Source of the DNA: Candidatus Nomurabacteria bacterium
GTDB taxonomy: Bacteria; Patescibacteriota; Minisyncoccia; Phycocordibacterales; UBA10002
Assembly: GCA_943354745.1 (NCBI GenBank)
Contig: CALRDB010000029.1
Location: forward strand, 1 to 14,289
Direction: 5' to 3'
DNA length: 14,289 nt
Made by a program: the position numbers and the translations under genes. Shown piece after piece: positions 4,542 to 12,766 of the stretch; the stretch's first letter is position 1, and every line of letters starts with the position of its first letter. The notes beneath the pieces were generated by a model. It searched no databases. It was not told the DNA's origin and worked only from the letters and a program-made list of their open reading frames with translations.

Positions 4542-7500
4542 TTAGATGGACTTCTCTGAGGCCTGAGTTGACAGAGTACCTGTGGGTGTAAGAAGTGTTC
4601 CATTCTTGTCGTAGATCGGGATACCGTAGCTGTTTGTCCAGTCGAGGTTTGCCTCGGCGGTTGCTGCGGTTGTCGGCGATGTCGTTGAGAATGGTGACCA
4701 GATAATGTTGTTTGTCGAGGAAGCAGTTGACACGTTAACCCCTGATGTTCCTGCCTTGCCCATAAGGAAACCGAGGGAAGGATAGGCGGTATCGTTGAGT
4801 AATTTCGTGTTGAGTGAGTGTGTTCCTGTGGTCATACCAGCAACTGTAGCTGAGAGGATATATTCCTTACTGCTACCAGCGGGGATGCGTCGTGCCTCAC
4901 CTGCGTCAAAGACAACCTCAACCGCGTCTAGAGTCACACCTGCGGTTTCTATGTCAGTTGCGTTCACTGCGGTTGCAGCGAGTACGCCACCACCTCGCAG
5001 TTCGAAGCTCTGTACAGAGAATCCTGTTGCGCCTGAAGTAGAGATAGCGAAGCTCACTTTATAGAGCATCATATCGCTTGAAGCGTCTGGGTTCGTCACG
5101 GTGAACTTGTAGACCGGGTCACCGGTTACGAGTGTGTTTGTGCCGAGGTTAGCGACAGTGATACTTGGTACGTTCTTTAAGACACGTACACCGTTTGTCG
5201 TTACGTCGGTTGTGTACCCTGAGATGTTTGATCCCGAGTCAACTCCTGTCGCGTAGTTTCCGTCGATGCCTACGTTATTTCCATCGTAAGTAATTGCGAG
5301 GAATGCACCGTATCCACCATTACCGGCAGTACTGTCTGAATTGGTATTGGCGTCATGGACTCGAAGGTCACCCTTGACTACAACCGTCTTCACACCTGAA
5401 GGACCCTTCATGAGTTTGACGTTAGTAAGTACGGATGATGTTGCGTAATCAGAGTCAGCTCCGAATTGAGCCTCACCGACTTGCGCTCCATCTACCCACA
5501 AGGTTACCCTTCGGTTTTCGAGATCGGCTGGAGAGTTTGACGCAACGTTTCCAAGCTGAAGCGCGATCTTTTGAACCATGAGTTCTTCCGTAAGATCAGC
5601 TTCTAACTTGAAGGCTGCGAGAGGAACATTGAGCGTTCCAGCTTTCACCGCGCGGTAGTTGTAAGCAGTTGAGCTGTCAGCAGTAACGGTGTATGACCCC
5701 CCTGCGGATGCGGTCATCTTCTGTCCGTTAGCCTCTGTGAGAGTCTCAGTAACCTCTCTCGCGCTCGCGAGTCCTGTTGCACCGCTATAGTTGGTTGCCT
5801 GCGCGGTATCAAGACCCCACCAGTAGAGGTATCCTGTCGTGCCGCTCTTAAGGTCACACGTGAGTACCAACGTCTTGCTGGTACCTTTCGTGAGGAGAAG
5901 ACCGGTTCCGTCAAAGGTGAAGGTTGTGGTTGAAGCGAGTGAAGAAGGATTCTTCACGTTTGAACCGGTAGTGAGTGATGTTCCAGTCTTAGAACCGTCA
6001 CGAAGTTGACAGTTCGTAAGGTCTGTTGCTGCACCCGTGGTTGCATCGTTATAGAGAGGAATCGTGGTTACACGGATATCCTCACCTGATGCCGTAGCAT
6101 CAAAGACGTATCGTGCGAACTCGATTTGCTTGCCTCCTGCAATAACTGTCTGTGCTGGCGGTTGAGTAAGAGTGCTTACGGTAAGCGCCGCTGACTTGAG
6201 AGTCATCGCAGCGAAAGTAAGAGCTGAAGTCGGTGCTGGTACAATCGTCTTACCAGTCGTCACTCCTCGAACCGTTGTGAAGTCAGATGACGGAGTGGTT
6301 GATGCGGTAATCGTTGTGTTGTTATCTACATCTGTACCAATCTTTCCCTTGAGGAAATAGGTGTGCTGACCGACAGGGAATGTGATTGTGTCGGTAAAGA
6401 TGAAACCTCCTTCCGCAATACCTGTTGTTCGAGCATTCGTAGCTGAACCATCTACTGGTCCTGCAACAACGGAACCGTTGGCATCAACGAGAGTGATATT
6501 CGTAATATCATCAATATCATCTTCGGTGTTTGAGCCGAAAGACATGTTGAACGCGAGACGTCCAACCGAGATCGCCTCTCCCTTTATATCCACAGTGAAC
6601 GCACCGAGTGGCTGGTTTGCTGTGTTAATTGCGACGTTGGCAGCAGGCGAAGCATTGGACGTTGAAATGTTCATGCTTCCCACGCTAATCTCTACAACGG
6701 CACCGTCGTAGTAGTAATCATCAGCTGAGTCGACGTTTGCCGCATCAGCTGCTATGTCACTACCGAATTCGGGCATAATGCCGTATCCGTAGAGTTCTCC
6801 AACGAGGTTGATGTCAGTTCGCTTGGCGATATCGAAGTCTACCTTGCGTCCTGAACCACCGATCACATCACCCTTGATTGAGATTTCTTTTGAGAAACCT
6901 TTTTCAATGACGATACCAGATCCGAAGGTGGCGGTGTAATACTGTCCACCATCAGTCATAACAGGGTCGTAGGTCGTTCCGTCAACAATAATCTTGATGT
7001 TGGCGAGATCCGAAGCACTAGCTGATTCTGTCTGGTTGAATCGAATTGAGCGGAGACGAACATTTTCTCCTGAACCCGCAGTGATGCGGATAGAAGAAAA
7101 GGTGTATGCGGTGATACCTACCTCTTTCGTAACTGAAGTTCCTGGATCAAGTGATCCGCGAGCTGCGGTTACGGTACCAATGGTAAGACCTTCGTTGATG
7201 GTCTGGGCCGTTCCGACAATCGGGAACGAGCCACTTACCGTCGCTCCTGTGTTCACCTGAACAAGCGAGAGCGAAGCGATCATACCTGCGTGTCCGGCTG
7301 TCGTGGTTGTCGGTCGGTTACCAGCGAGGGTCATTGTGCGTGACTGACCTGCCTTTACCACGAAAGACTGCGTAAGAGTTGTTTGGTGTTGTGAGTTAAG
7401 TGTCTTTGAAAGACCGAGCTGTGTTCCATTTTCATCAAGCAAGATGACACTGTCGAAGACGGCGTCAACTGACTGTCCGGTTCGCTCTACAACAAGACCA

Positions 7501-8228
7501 TTGACAGTTACGTCAGATGATCCAGCGGTGAAGGTTACCTTGGTGAAAGGGACACGTGCGCTCTTTAGCGGCACGAGTTGCGCTGAAGGTTGTACCGGCG
7601 ACTTGGTGACCGTGATACCTGAACCTGACGGTACCACTACCGTTGTTCCTGTGGTCACAGTTGTGCCAGTTGAACCGGTGGTAACCGTACTTACCATTCC
7701 CGAACTCATGCTGTTTAGTTTAGCGCGAGTTGAGTTTCCGACACTTCCTGTTCCGGAGGTAAGACCTACCGGGGTAAGGATTTCAGCGGCGTACTTCTCC
7801 TGGAACTTCTTGACAGCCTTATTTGTGGCCGGTCCGAATGAAGTTGTCTCCATTCCTTTTGAACCTACTCCCGAAGCAGCTACCTGTGTAGCTGAATCTG
7901 AGTTGAGAATCATTTGAAGCTGTTTTACATCTGCACCTGTGTCACCTTGTTTAAGGTTACGGGTGAAGGTGTAGCCAGTCTCTGTTGAAGAAGTTGCTCC
8001 ACTTACAGCCGGAGCTGTTGGTGTGCCTCCTGTGAGAGAAGCGCGCACATTGGTGATCGTGCTTGTGTCAGCTCCGAACGAGGTTAAGAGCGATACGATC
8101 GCATCCACCTGAGAAGTTGACAATGCGGCGTTCGCTGTCTGTGCTCCTACTCCCGCAACGAGCGTGAGTGAAAGCATGAGACCGAGAAAACCCGCAACGA
8201 TTTTGCTTGTTTTGGATTTACTTGTCAT
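4542..8228 (-). CDS. Giant exported surface protein with peptidoglycan-binding domain (candidate S-layer protein)
   Basis: The 1228-aa product starts MTSKSKTSKIVAGFLGLMLS, a clear Sec signal peptide with likely cleavage after ANA (residue 34). Residues 35-66 (LSTSQVDAIVSLLTSFGADT) are a short helical motif that precedes PG-binding domains in many such proteins. Residues about 87-174 (TRNLKQGDTGADVKQLQMIL ... SFGPATNKAVKKFQEKYA) fit a PG_binding_1 domain. After a Thr/Val-rich linker come roughly 950 residues of beta-rich repeats; at least four units share a pattern like PLAAFKLEAD...V..I. The tail has NNIIWSPFSTTSP and LDWTNSYGIP. The whole chain holds two Cys (about 740 and 791). No sortase motif or C-terminal anchor is seen, so attachment is probably via the N-terminal domain. 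ATG 8228 gives the best signal peptide; ATG 8252 is in frame but extends it atypically. Confidence 0.85.
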   Translation of the reverse strand: MTSKSKTSKIVAGFLGLMLSLTLVAGVGAQTANAALSTSQVDAIVSLLTSFGADTSTITNVRASLTGGTPTAPAVSGATSSTETGYTFTRNLKQGDTGADVKQLQMILNSDSATQVAASGVGSKGMETTSFGPATNKAVKKFQEKYAAEILTPVGLTSGTGSVGNSTRAKLNSMSSGMVSTVTTGSTGTTVTTGTTVVVPSGSGITVTKSPVQPSAQLVPLKSARVPFTKVTFTAGSSDVTVNGLVVERTGQSVDAVFDSVILLDENGTQLGLSKTLNSQHQTTLTQSFVVKAGQSRTMTLAGNRPTTTTAGHAGMIASLSLVQVNTGATVSGSFPIVGTAQTINEGLTIGTVTAARGSLDPGTSVTKEVGITAYTFSSIRITAGSGENVRLRSIRFNQTESASASDLANIKIIVDGTTYDPVMTDGGQYYTATFGSGIVIEKGFSKEISIKGDVIGGSGRKVDFDIAKRTDINLVGELYGYGIMPEFGSDIAADAANVDSADDYYYDGAVVEISVGSMNISTSNASPAANVAINTANQPLGAFTVDIKGEAISVGRLAFNMSFGSNTEDDIDDITNITLVDANGSVVAGPVDGSATNARTTGIAEGGFIFTDTITFPVGQHTYFLKGKIGTDVDNNTTITASTTPSSDFTTVRGVTTGKTIVPAPTSALTFAAMTLKSAALTVSTLTQPPAQTVIAGGKQIEFARYVFDATASGEDIRVTTIPLYNDATTGAATDLTNCQLRDGSKTGTSLTTGSNVKNPSSLASTTTFTFDGTGLLLTKGTSKTLVLTCDLKSGTTGYLYWWGLDTAQATNYSGATGLASAREVTETLTEANGQKMTASAGGSYTVTADSSTAYNYRAVKAGTLNVPLAAFKLEADLTEELMVQKIALQLGNVASNSPADLENRRVTLWVDGAQVGEAQFGADSDYATSSVLTNVKLMKGPSGVKTVVVKGDLRVHDANTNSDSTAGNGGYGAFLAITYDGNNVGIDGNYATGVDSGSNISGYTTDVTTNGVRVLKNVPSITVANLGTNTLVTGDPVYKFTVTNPDASSDMMLYKVSFAISTSGATGFSVQSFELRGGGVLAATAVNATDIETAGVTLDAVEVVFDAGEARRIPAGSSKEYILSATVAGMTTGTHSLNTKLLNDTAYPSLGFLMGKAGTSGVNVSTASSTNNIIWSPFSTTSPTTAATAEANLDWTNSYGIPIYDKNGTLLTPTGTLSTQASEKSI

Positions 8229-8251
8229 ATGTATAATTAATATAAAGGACA
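8222..8251. promoter_or_regulatory. TGTCCTTTATA motif and promoter-like boxes at the surface-protein start
   Basis: On the minus strand TGTCCTTTATA (8251-8241) lies 12 bases before ATG 8228 and overlaps TATATT, a possible -10 box placed 10 bases before the ATG, as in the TPR gene. The same 11-mer occurs twice before the HTH regulator gene. On the plus strand, a perfect TATAAT (8232-8237) could drive a transcript away from the gene; no good -35 goes with it. Confidence 0.5.
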
Positions 8252-8430
8252 TTCATCTAGACGCGGCGTACCGCACCCGATGAAATCTTCCTTCTCGATA
8301 TTGAGTTATCCGCGAACGGACAACTTTCCTTCGAAAATGGAAGACATTAGTTTTCGACTCAAAAACTAATGTGGTTTCGTGATCTGCTTTTCCTCCACGT
8401 CTCACTGTTACATGAGACGTGGAGGTTTTT
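8244..8430. ncRNA. Strongly structured untranslated segment: surface-gene leader or divergent small RNA
   Basis: About 185 bases hold four hairpins in a row: GCGG-CGTA-CCGC near 8264-8275, TCCG-CGAA-CGGA near 8308-8319, ACATTAGTTTT/AAAACTAATGT (8344-8354 and 8362-8372), and the 13-bp stem at 8392-8425. On the plus strand it starts after a TATAAT and ends in a terminator with T5, the layout of a small RNA. On the minus strand it would be the 5' leader of the surface-protein mRNA, where such stems could stabilise an abundant message. No reading frame of note is present. I cannot choose the strand from sequence alone. Confidence 0.4.
8392..8430 (+). terminator. Plus-strand Rho-independent terminator with no CDS before it
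   Basis: CCTCCACGTCTCA (8392-8404) and TGAGACGTGGAGG (8413-8425) pair perfectly around an 8-nt loop, with TTTTT directly after. It ends whatever is transcribed rightward from the surface-protein promoter region. Confidence 0.8.
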
Positions 8431-8603
8431 ACTAATCCACCAACTTTCTTTTTTAAAAGAAATTGAGGTGGTCTAGTGTTGAATAAAAAGTGTGTGACTG
8501 ATGGTCTGAATATCTCGAAACTTTGTCATTTACATGACTCAATTGAATCGAGAGTAGCGGAACAAAATCTCCTATACAGTAGTTACTATACCTACTTAAG
8601 TAG

Positions 8604-8632
8604 TATGTATGTCTGGCGTATGTTGTTGTCAA
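8604..8632 (-). promoter_or_regulatory. Possible promoter toward the surface-protein gene (proximal)
   Basis: On the minus strand a perfect TTGACA (8632-8627) is followed after 17 bases by TACATA (8609-8604), with alternative TATAGT sequence shortly downstream. It would give a leader of about 370 nt for the surface-protein mRNA. Confidence 0.4.
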
Positions 8633-8721
8633 CGAACCTCCATTACTGACGTATCCTGGAAACCCTCATCTCCGAAAGACTGGAAGCACCCATCAAAAGA
8701 TGGAAGCACTATTCAGGGTCA

Positions 8722-8749
8722 ATTATACGGTGTAGCTACGCTACTGCAA
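8722..8749 (-). promoter_or_regulatory. Possible promoter toward the surface-protein gene (distal)
   Basis: On the minus strand TTGCAG (8749-8744), a 16-base spacer and a perfect TATAAT (8727-8722). Transcription would run leftward through the structured region to the gene at 8228, a leader of almost 490 nt. Whether this or the proximal pair is used cannot be told from sequence. Confidence 0.45.
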
Positions 8750-8775
8750 AATCGCATTCTGTGGATAACTTAAAG

Positions 8776-8819
8776 AACGGGGAACAACGGCTGATATGCC
8801 TTTGTTGACCCGTTTTTTT
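8776..8819 (+). terminator. Plus-strand terminator-like hairpin in the gene-free region
   Basis: AACGGG/CCCGTT with inner AACAA/TTGTT pairing and a loop of about 14 nt, followed by seven T (8813-8819). No plus-strand gene precedes it, so it either ends a small RNA from the 8431-8775 segment or is a remnant. Confidence 0.65.
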
Positions 8820-8977
8820 AGATTTATCCAGCGAGAGCAAGTATCGCATAGCCATTCTTCAAAGTCAACGAGTCCGCTACATAGGGGGTTTTAATGGCAA
8901 ATTGCTCTTAGTCCAATCAGTTACTCAGTCACTTCTATCTATATGTATGAGACTTACGCTAAAACTCATTATCGGGT

Positions 8978-9049
8978 GTCATTCCCACGAATGCCGGAAT
9001 CAAAATATTGAAAAGGAGCCCTCTTTTGGGATCCCCTGCATTCGTGAGA
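8978..9049. repeat. REP-like palindrome and a larger inverted repeat
   Basis: GTCATTCCCACGAATGCCGG plus AATC (8978-9001) belongs to the same family as the units at 3530-3670. TCCCACGAATGC (8983-8994) pairs at 11 of 12 positions with GCATTCGTGAGA (9038-9049), forming a larger stem with a 43-base loop that itself contains AAAAG/CTTTT. A second, degenerate unit starts at GGGATCCCC (9028). Confidence 0.7.
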
Positions 9050-9337
9050 GTCTGCCTTCGTGCTTGAATATGGAAGATATAGAAGAACCCCTTATTTCTG
9101 CGCCAATAGAGGAGCAATTTAACTATATATAGCCTTGTCCAACCAAATTACTCTCATTTCGCTTTTCGCATCTTAAAGGTGATCCATCCTAAGAACTAAA
9201 AGCCTGCGCTGTTCTTTTAAGCAGTGGCTGAACTATTCAACAAACAGGAGAAGTTTTGTTGCTTTGCACAGGGCTCCATTTTTACTCAATCGTACTTTTA
9301 AAAGACATCTAACGTGCGTGCTATTAGGTATCGTTTC

Positions 9338-10255
9338 TTAACTAACAATTGAATAGCGACTCCACCTCCGGTCACCCTTTTTCTTAAGGACACCTTCTTG
9401 CACCAGATCGATAAGAAGTCTCTGAATAGTCTTCTCGCTACACCCAACAATGACTGCGGAGAAATCCTTAATCATGGCACTACCCTTTTGTCCCAAGACC
9501 TTAAGGATACTCTTTCTTCGATCCTCTCTTACATGATCAAGTACGGGACGGACAGCTACTTTTCTTACTACAGTAGCTCTGGCATTTGATGTAAAAATAG
9601 GAGCTTCTCTCTGAGGGACATTTTCTTCGGTTTCATCATGTCCTTCATATGTGTCCTTTTGATTTTTCTTCAATCTTTCAAACTCTCCAAACGAACTAAG
9701 AGTAACCTTTTGCTCACTTCGCTGTTCACCTTCCGATGATGCCGAGTGCAGGTGGTCACTTTTCTTTTCTCTGGGTTCTGAAAACATTTCTTTCGATACC
9801 CCGAAGAAACTCTCATCAAGAAAAGGAGACGAGGAGAGCGAGCCTGCAACACGCCATTTACCCTCGATAATACCGATCACAATTTCAAGCTCTTTCTTCA
9901 CGACCGAGAAATTCATTGGAGAGAGAAGGTCCGCGACATAAGCAAGATCAAGAAGCGAGAGCAGATGCGCGATTTCAACAAATGTATCCGAAAGAAATTC
10001 TTTACTATGCACCATCGAACGTTCCTTAAAGGACAGTACATTTCGTATTACGGACGTCCCACATTCACGAATCCCCCACTTAAGTGGTTCTACATCTGGA
10101 AACAATCCAGTCACCACATAAAGTGCCGCGACAATACGCTCTGTCTTTTTGAGCAAAAACAGAAGATACTGGTCGTCCTTCAAAATCTCTACAGTCCCTG
10201 ATTTATCAAGGATTTGTAGAGCTCTCTCTATTTGACTGTAATGGCGGGGGTTCAT
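9338..10255 (-). CDS. HTH-domain protein (DeoR-like winged helix at C-terminus), likely regulator
   Basis: The 305-aa product has an alpha-helical N-terminal half (about 1-135; YSQIERALQILDKSG, LLFLLKKTERIVAALYVVTG) without clear membrane segments, a charged disordered linker (about 155-230), and a C-terminal winged helix (about 246-304): RRKSILKVLGQKGSAMIKDF, then GCSEKTIQRLLIDLVQEGVL with the recognition helix, then a basic wing KKKGDRRWSRYSI. I associate this architecture with a gene common in Parcubacteria whose function I do not know. DNA binding is inferred from the domain. ATG 10255 is preceded by AAAGGA at a good distance, one of the few clear Shine-Dalgarno sites here. That site is part of a TATAAAGGACA element, one of five repeats in the divergent gap to ftsK, which suggests self-regulation. 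Confidence 0.75.
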   Translation of the reverse strand: MNPRHYSQIERALQILDKSGTVEILKDDQYLLFLLKKTERIVAALYVVTGLFPDVEPLKWGIRECGTSVIRNVLSFKERSMVHSKEFLSDTFVEIAHLLSLLDLAYVADLLSPMNFSVVKKELEIVIGIIEGKWRVAGSLSSSPFLDESFFGVSKEMFSEPREKKSDHLHSASSEGEQRSEQKVTLSSFGEFERLKKNQKDTYEGHDETEENVPQREAPIFTSNARATVVRKVAVRPVLDHVREDRRKSILKVLGQKGSAMIKDFSAVIVGCSEKTIQRLLIDLVQEGVLKKKGDRRWSRYSIVS

Positions 10256-10259
10256 AAAA

Positions 10260-10364
10260 TGTCCTTTATAATTGCGCTTTCCATCTTACTTGTCCATATA
10301 AACTGGTGTCCTTTATACTGTGTCCCTTATAGATAGAGCCGTTTCTACAGATATGTCTCTTATG
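10260..10364. promoter_or_regulatory. Five TGTCCYTTATA-type direct repeats between the HTH gene and ftsK
   Basis: On the plus strand: TGTCCTTTATA (10260-10270), TGTCCATATAA (10291-10301), TGTCCTTTATA (10307-10317), TGTCCCTTATA (10321-10331), TGTCTCTTATG (10354-10364). The first overlaps the HTH gene's AAAGGA ribosome binding site and a TATAAA box; the third and fourth overlap a ftsK-directed -10 box. Iterated direct repeats over divergent promoters beside an HTH gene are a typical operator layout. The motif also lies at the surface-protein start (8241-8251). Confidence 0.65.
10290..10319 (+). promoter_or_regulatory. Candidate ftsK promoter P1, embedded in the repeats
   Basis: TTGTCC (10290-10295), an 18-base spacer and TATACT (10314-10319). 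It lies inside the TGTCC repeat array, so a bound regulator would block it. Confidence 0.4.
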
Positions 10365-10438
10365 GTATCAGACACTCTGCGGAGTGCAAGTTCGCTGCAA
10401 CATGACCCTTCGACTACAAGCCACAGACTCAGCTGGCG

Positions 10439-10447
10439 TGGTATACT
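10439..10447 (+). promoter_or_regulatory. Candidate ftsK promoter P2, extended -10
   Basis: TGGTATACT matches an extended -10 element (TGnTATAAT) with no clear -35. Transcription from about 10454 would leave a leader of about 75 nt before ATG 10530. A small CACTC-TGCG-GAGTG hairpin lies upstream near 10374-10387. Confidence 0.45.
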
Positions 10448-10529
10448 TTCTATACACTGATTACCTGCAATATAAACGATCACTATTCAATGCGCACAAC
10501 CCTTACCTTCTATTTTTTAGTTTCCTGCA

Positions 10530-12758
10530 ATGGCACGAAAAGGTAAAAAAGAGGAGCGGTTTCGGCTTCTCCGTGAAGAGACCCTTCAAGGGGTTTTTGC
10601 TGTGCTCTTTTTTGCAGCCGGACTGATCCTTCTCTTTTCCGCATTGGGAAAGGCAGGTGGTGGTGGGAAAAAAATCTACGAATGGTTGATGAACTTTACC
10701 GGAATAGGTTTTTACCTACTCCCGGTACTTACTTTTTTTATTTCTGCTGGATTTCTTCGTGCACTACACGGACTCTTCCCCATTAAAAAGACAGTAGGCG
10801 CATTCATACTATTTCTTTCCGGACTTGGTATCGTTGAGATCGTCTTCCCTACTAAGGGAGGTTGGCTAGGTGAGGTGCTTTCTGCTCCTCTCGTCCATAT
10901 GTTTGAAATCTATACCTCGCTCGTCGTGCTGGCTGCCTGTTTTGTGATATCACTCTTGGTCATGTTTGAAGCATCAATACCTCTTGCTGCACTCAGTTTG
11001 TGGTGGAAAGAATTCCGAGGTAAAAAAGTAACTAGGATAACCGGCCTTGAAACAGATACTGATATTCCTGATGAAAAAAGGTCTTCTGATGAAGACGCCG
11101 AGGAGGAGTCCGAAGAGGAAGTTCCGGTACTCGAAAAGATGGAGAAGAAGCCAAAGATACGAGATGGAAACGAGGCGATACCAGCAGTTGTTGGTAAAAT
11201 TCCCGAACGTCCAAGCTGGAGACCTTATACCCCTCCACCACTTACTCTCCTCGAAGTCGACAAAGGTAAACCTGGAGTAGGAGACATCAAAGCGAACGCA
11301 AATATTATCAAACGAACTCTTCAAAATTTCGGCATCGAAGTAGAGATGGATGAAATTTCCATTGGTCCTGCCGTAACACGTTACTCCCTGAAGCCTGCTG
11401 AAAGCGTCCGCCTCTCGAAAATTGTCGCACTCCAACGAGAGCTTGAGCTTGCCCTTGCGGCGCACCCGATCCGCATCGAAGCCCCTATCCCTGGTAAATC
11501 ATTGGTTGGCATTGAAATTCCTAACGTTATTAAAGCCACAGTCGGACTCGCAACGCTACTTGGAAGTGCTGAATTTACCACATCGGAAAAACCACTTCTC
11601 ATGTCACTCGGCAAGGATCTCTCGGGTAAGCCTCATTTCGCAAACTTGGGTAAAATGCCCCATGCACTTATCGCAGGAACTACTGGCTCCGGAAAGTCCG
11701 TCACCATCCATGCAGTTCTCACTTCCCTTTTGTTCCGTAATTCGCCTGACGACCTAAAGCTTATTTTGATAGATCCAAAGCGAGTAGAATTGACGCTCTA
11801 TAACAAAATTCCGCACCTTTTGACACCCGTGATTACGGAAGCCAAAAAGGCCATTTTAGCCCTGAAATGGGCGGCAAAGGAAATGGATAGACGCTACGAC
11901 ATCCTAGAGTCAGAATCGGTTCGCGACATTCAGTCGTACCACAAAAATATCGTAGAACCTGAGTTCAAGAAACTTGAAAAAACCGCAAAAAAGTCTGCAG
12001 AAGAGGCCGAAGCCGTCCAGAAAGAAAAACTCCCGGAACGAATGCCGTATATCGTCATTATCATCGACGAACTTGCCGACATTATGACAAGCTACCCACG
12101 TGAAATGGAGGCCGCCATCGTCAGGCTTGCTCAAATGAGCCGTGCGGTTGGGATTCACCTTATCCTTTCTACTCAGCGACCCTCCGTAAATGTTATAACC
12201 GGTCTTATTAAGGCAAACATCCCTGCTCGCGTTGCGCTACAAGTGTCTTCTCAGATCGACTCTCGAACCATTTTAGACACAGGAGGAGCCGAAAAACTTC
12301 TCGGAGCGGGAGATATGCTTTTCCTTTCGGGAGAAATGTCTAAACCGGTGCGTCTCCAGTCCGCCTTTATTTCCGAATCAGAGGTAAAGAAGGTCACTCA
12401 GTACCTCGCTGAACAGTATAAAGATGAAGTGCCTCAAGAACTGAATCTTACCGGAGCAGATACGAGCGGAAACTTCACCTTCGAGAGTTCAGGAAGTGAC
12501 AAGGAGGACATTGATGATGATCTCTATGAAGAAGCGCGTGAGGCGGTTGTAGCAGCAGGAAAAGCATCGACCTCCTACCTCCAGCGAAAACTTCGTATCG
12601 GTTACTCTCGTGCGGCGAGGCTTATGGATTTACTTGAAGAACAAGGAGTTATTGGCGCTGCGGATGGTTCCAAACCGCGTGGAGTCATTGGAGCTGAGGA
12701 CCACGAAACCCCTCCTCCTGAGGGAGATCCAGGAGCGCCGGGACCGGGAAATTTGTAA
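10530..12758 (+). CDS. ftsK: DNA translocase FtsK/SpoIIIE
   Basis: The 742-aa membrane-bound ATPase pumps chromosomal DNA through the division septum. Four hydrophobic segments lie at about 21-40, 54-76, 87-106 and 124-147. An acidic linker (about 175-205, SSDEDAEEESEEE) follows and is short compared with E. coli FtsK. The motor has VGDIKANANIIKRTLQNFGI, Walker A GTTGSGKS at 383-390, LILIDPKRVEL, Walker B IIIDELADIM with D513/E514, and RPSVNVITGLIKANIPARVA with the arginine-rich sensor region. The gamma winged helix spans about 662-727 (ASTSYLQRKLRIGYSRAARL), followed by a Pro/Gly-rich tail. The gamma domain normally reads KOPS and contacts XerD. ATG 10530 gives the usual basic N-terminus; no Shine-Dalgarno is visible. 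A CTAG-rich repeat and an Ig-like membrane protein gene follow. Confidence 0.96.
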   Translation: MARKGKKEERFRLLREETLQGVFAVLFFAAGLILLFSALGKAGGGGKKIYEWLMNFTGIGFYLLPVLTFFISAGFLRALHGLFPIKKTVGAFILFLSGLGIVEIVFPTKGGWLGEVLSAPLVHMFEIYTSLVVLAACFVISLLVMFEASIPLAALSLWWKEFRGKKVTRITGLETDTDIPDEKRSSDEDAEEESEEEVPVLEKMEKKPKIRDGNEAIPAVVGKIPERPSWRPYTPPPLTLLEVDKGKPGVGDIKANANIIKRTLQNFGIEVEMDEISIGPAVTRYSLKPAESVRLSKIVALQRELELALAAHPIRIEAPIPGKSLVGIEIPNVIKATVGLATLLGSAEFTTSEKPLLMSLGKDLSGKPHFANLGKMPHALIAGTTGSGKSVTIHAVLTSLLFRNSPDDLKLILIDPKRVELTLYNKIPHLLTPVITEAKKAILALKWAAKEMDRRYDILESESVRDIQSYHKNIVEPEFKKLEKTAKKSAEEAEAVQKEKLPERMPYIVIIIDELADIMTSYPREMEAAIVRLAQMSRAVGIHLILSTQRPSVNVITGLIKANIPARVALQVSSQIDSRTILDTGGAEKLLGAGDMLFLSGEMSKPVRLQSAFISESEVKKVTQYLAEQYKDEVPQELNLTGADTSGNFTFESSGSDKEDIDDDLYEEAREAVVAAGKASTSYLQRKLRIGYSRAARLMDLLEEQGVIGAADGSKPRGVIGAEDHETPPPEGDPGAPGPGNL

Positions 12759-12766
12759 AAACCAGA

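Larger units (their letters stand above)
8431..9337. other. 900-base region without a credible gene
   Basis: No frame here has protein-like composition; a 76-codon frame at 8902-9132 runs through a palindromic repeat and looks accidental. What is present: an AT-rich imperfect hairpin at 8436-8476 (CCACCAACTTTC pairing with GAAATTGAGGTGG); GTCAT-TTAC-ATGAC near 8525; CCTACTTAAGTAG near 8590; the 9-mer TGGAAGCAC repeated at 8681 and 8701 around a CCATC-AAAA-GATGG hairpin; a consensus DnaA-box word TTATCCACA (minus, 8760-8768); a plus-strand terminator at 8776-8819; and a REP-like inverted repeat at 8978-9049. No tRNA, tmRNA, SRP RNA or RNase P signature was found. Confidence 0.6.

Noticed and set aside
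4795..7917. Several plus-strand open frames of 60-157 codons inside the surface-protein gene
   Set aside because: They are antisense shadows of a Thr/Val/Ala-rich gene; no starts with ribosome sites and no recognisable domains.
3471..8768. Consensus DnaA-box words TTATCCACA at 3471-3479 and (minus strand) 8760-8768
   Set aside because: They are isolated, more than 5 kb apart, with no box cluster or dnaA gene, so no origin is called.
8902..9132. 76-codon plus-strand open frame
   Set aside because: It runs through a REP-like palindrome, has no ribosome binding site and no protein-like pattern.
9171..9192. AAAGGTGATCCATCC, whose complement GGATGGATCACCTTT resembles the 3' end of 16S rRNA
   Set aside because: Only about 12 bases match and nothing nearby resembles the rest of 16S rRNA; considered coincidence.
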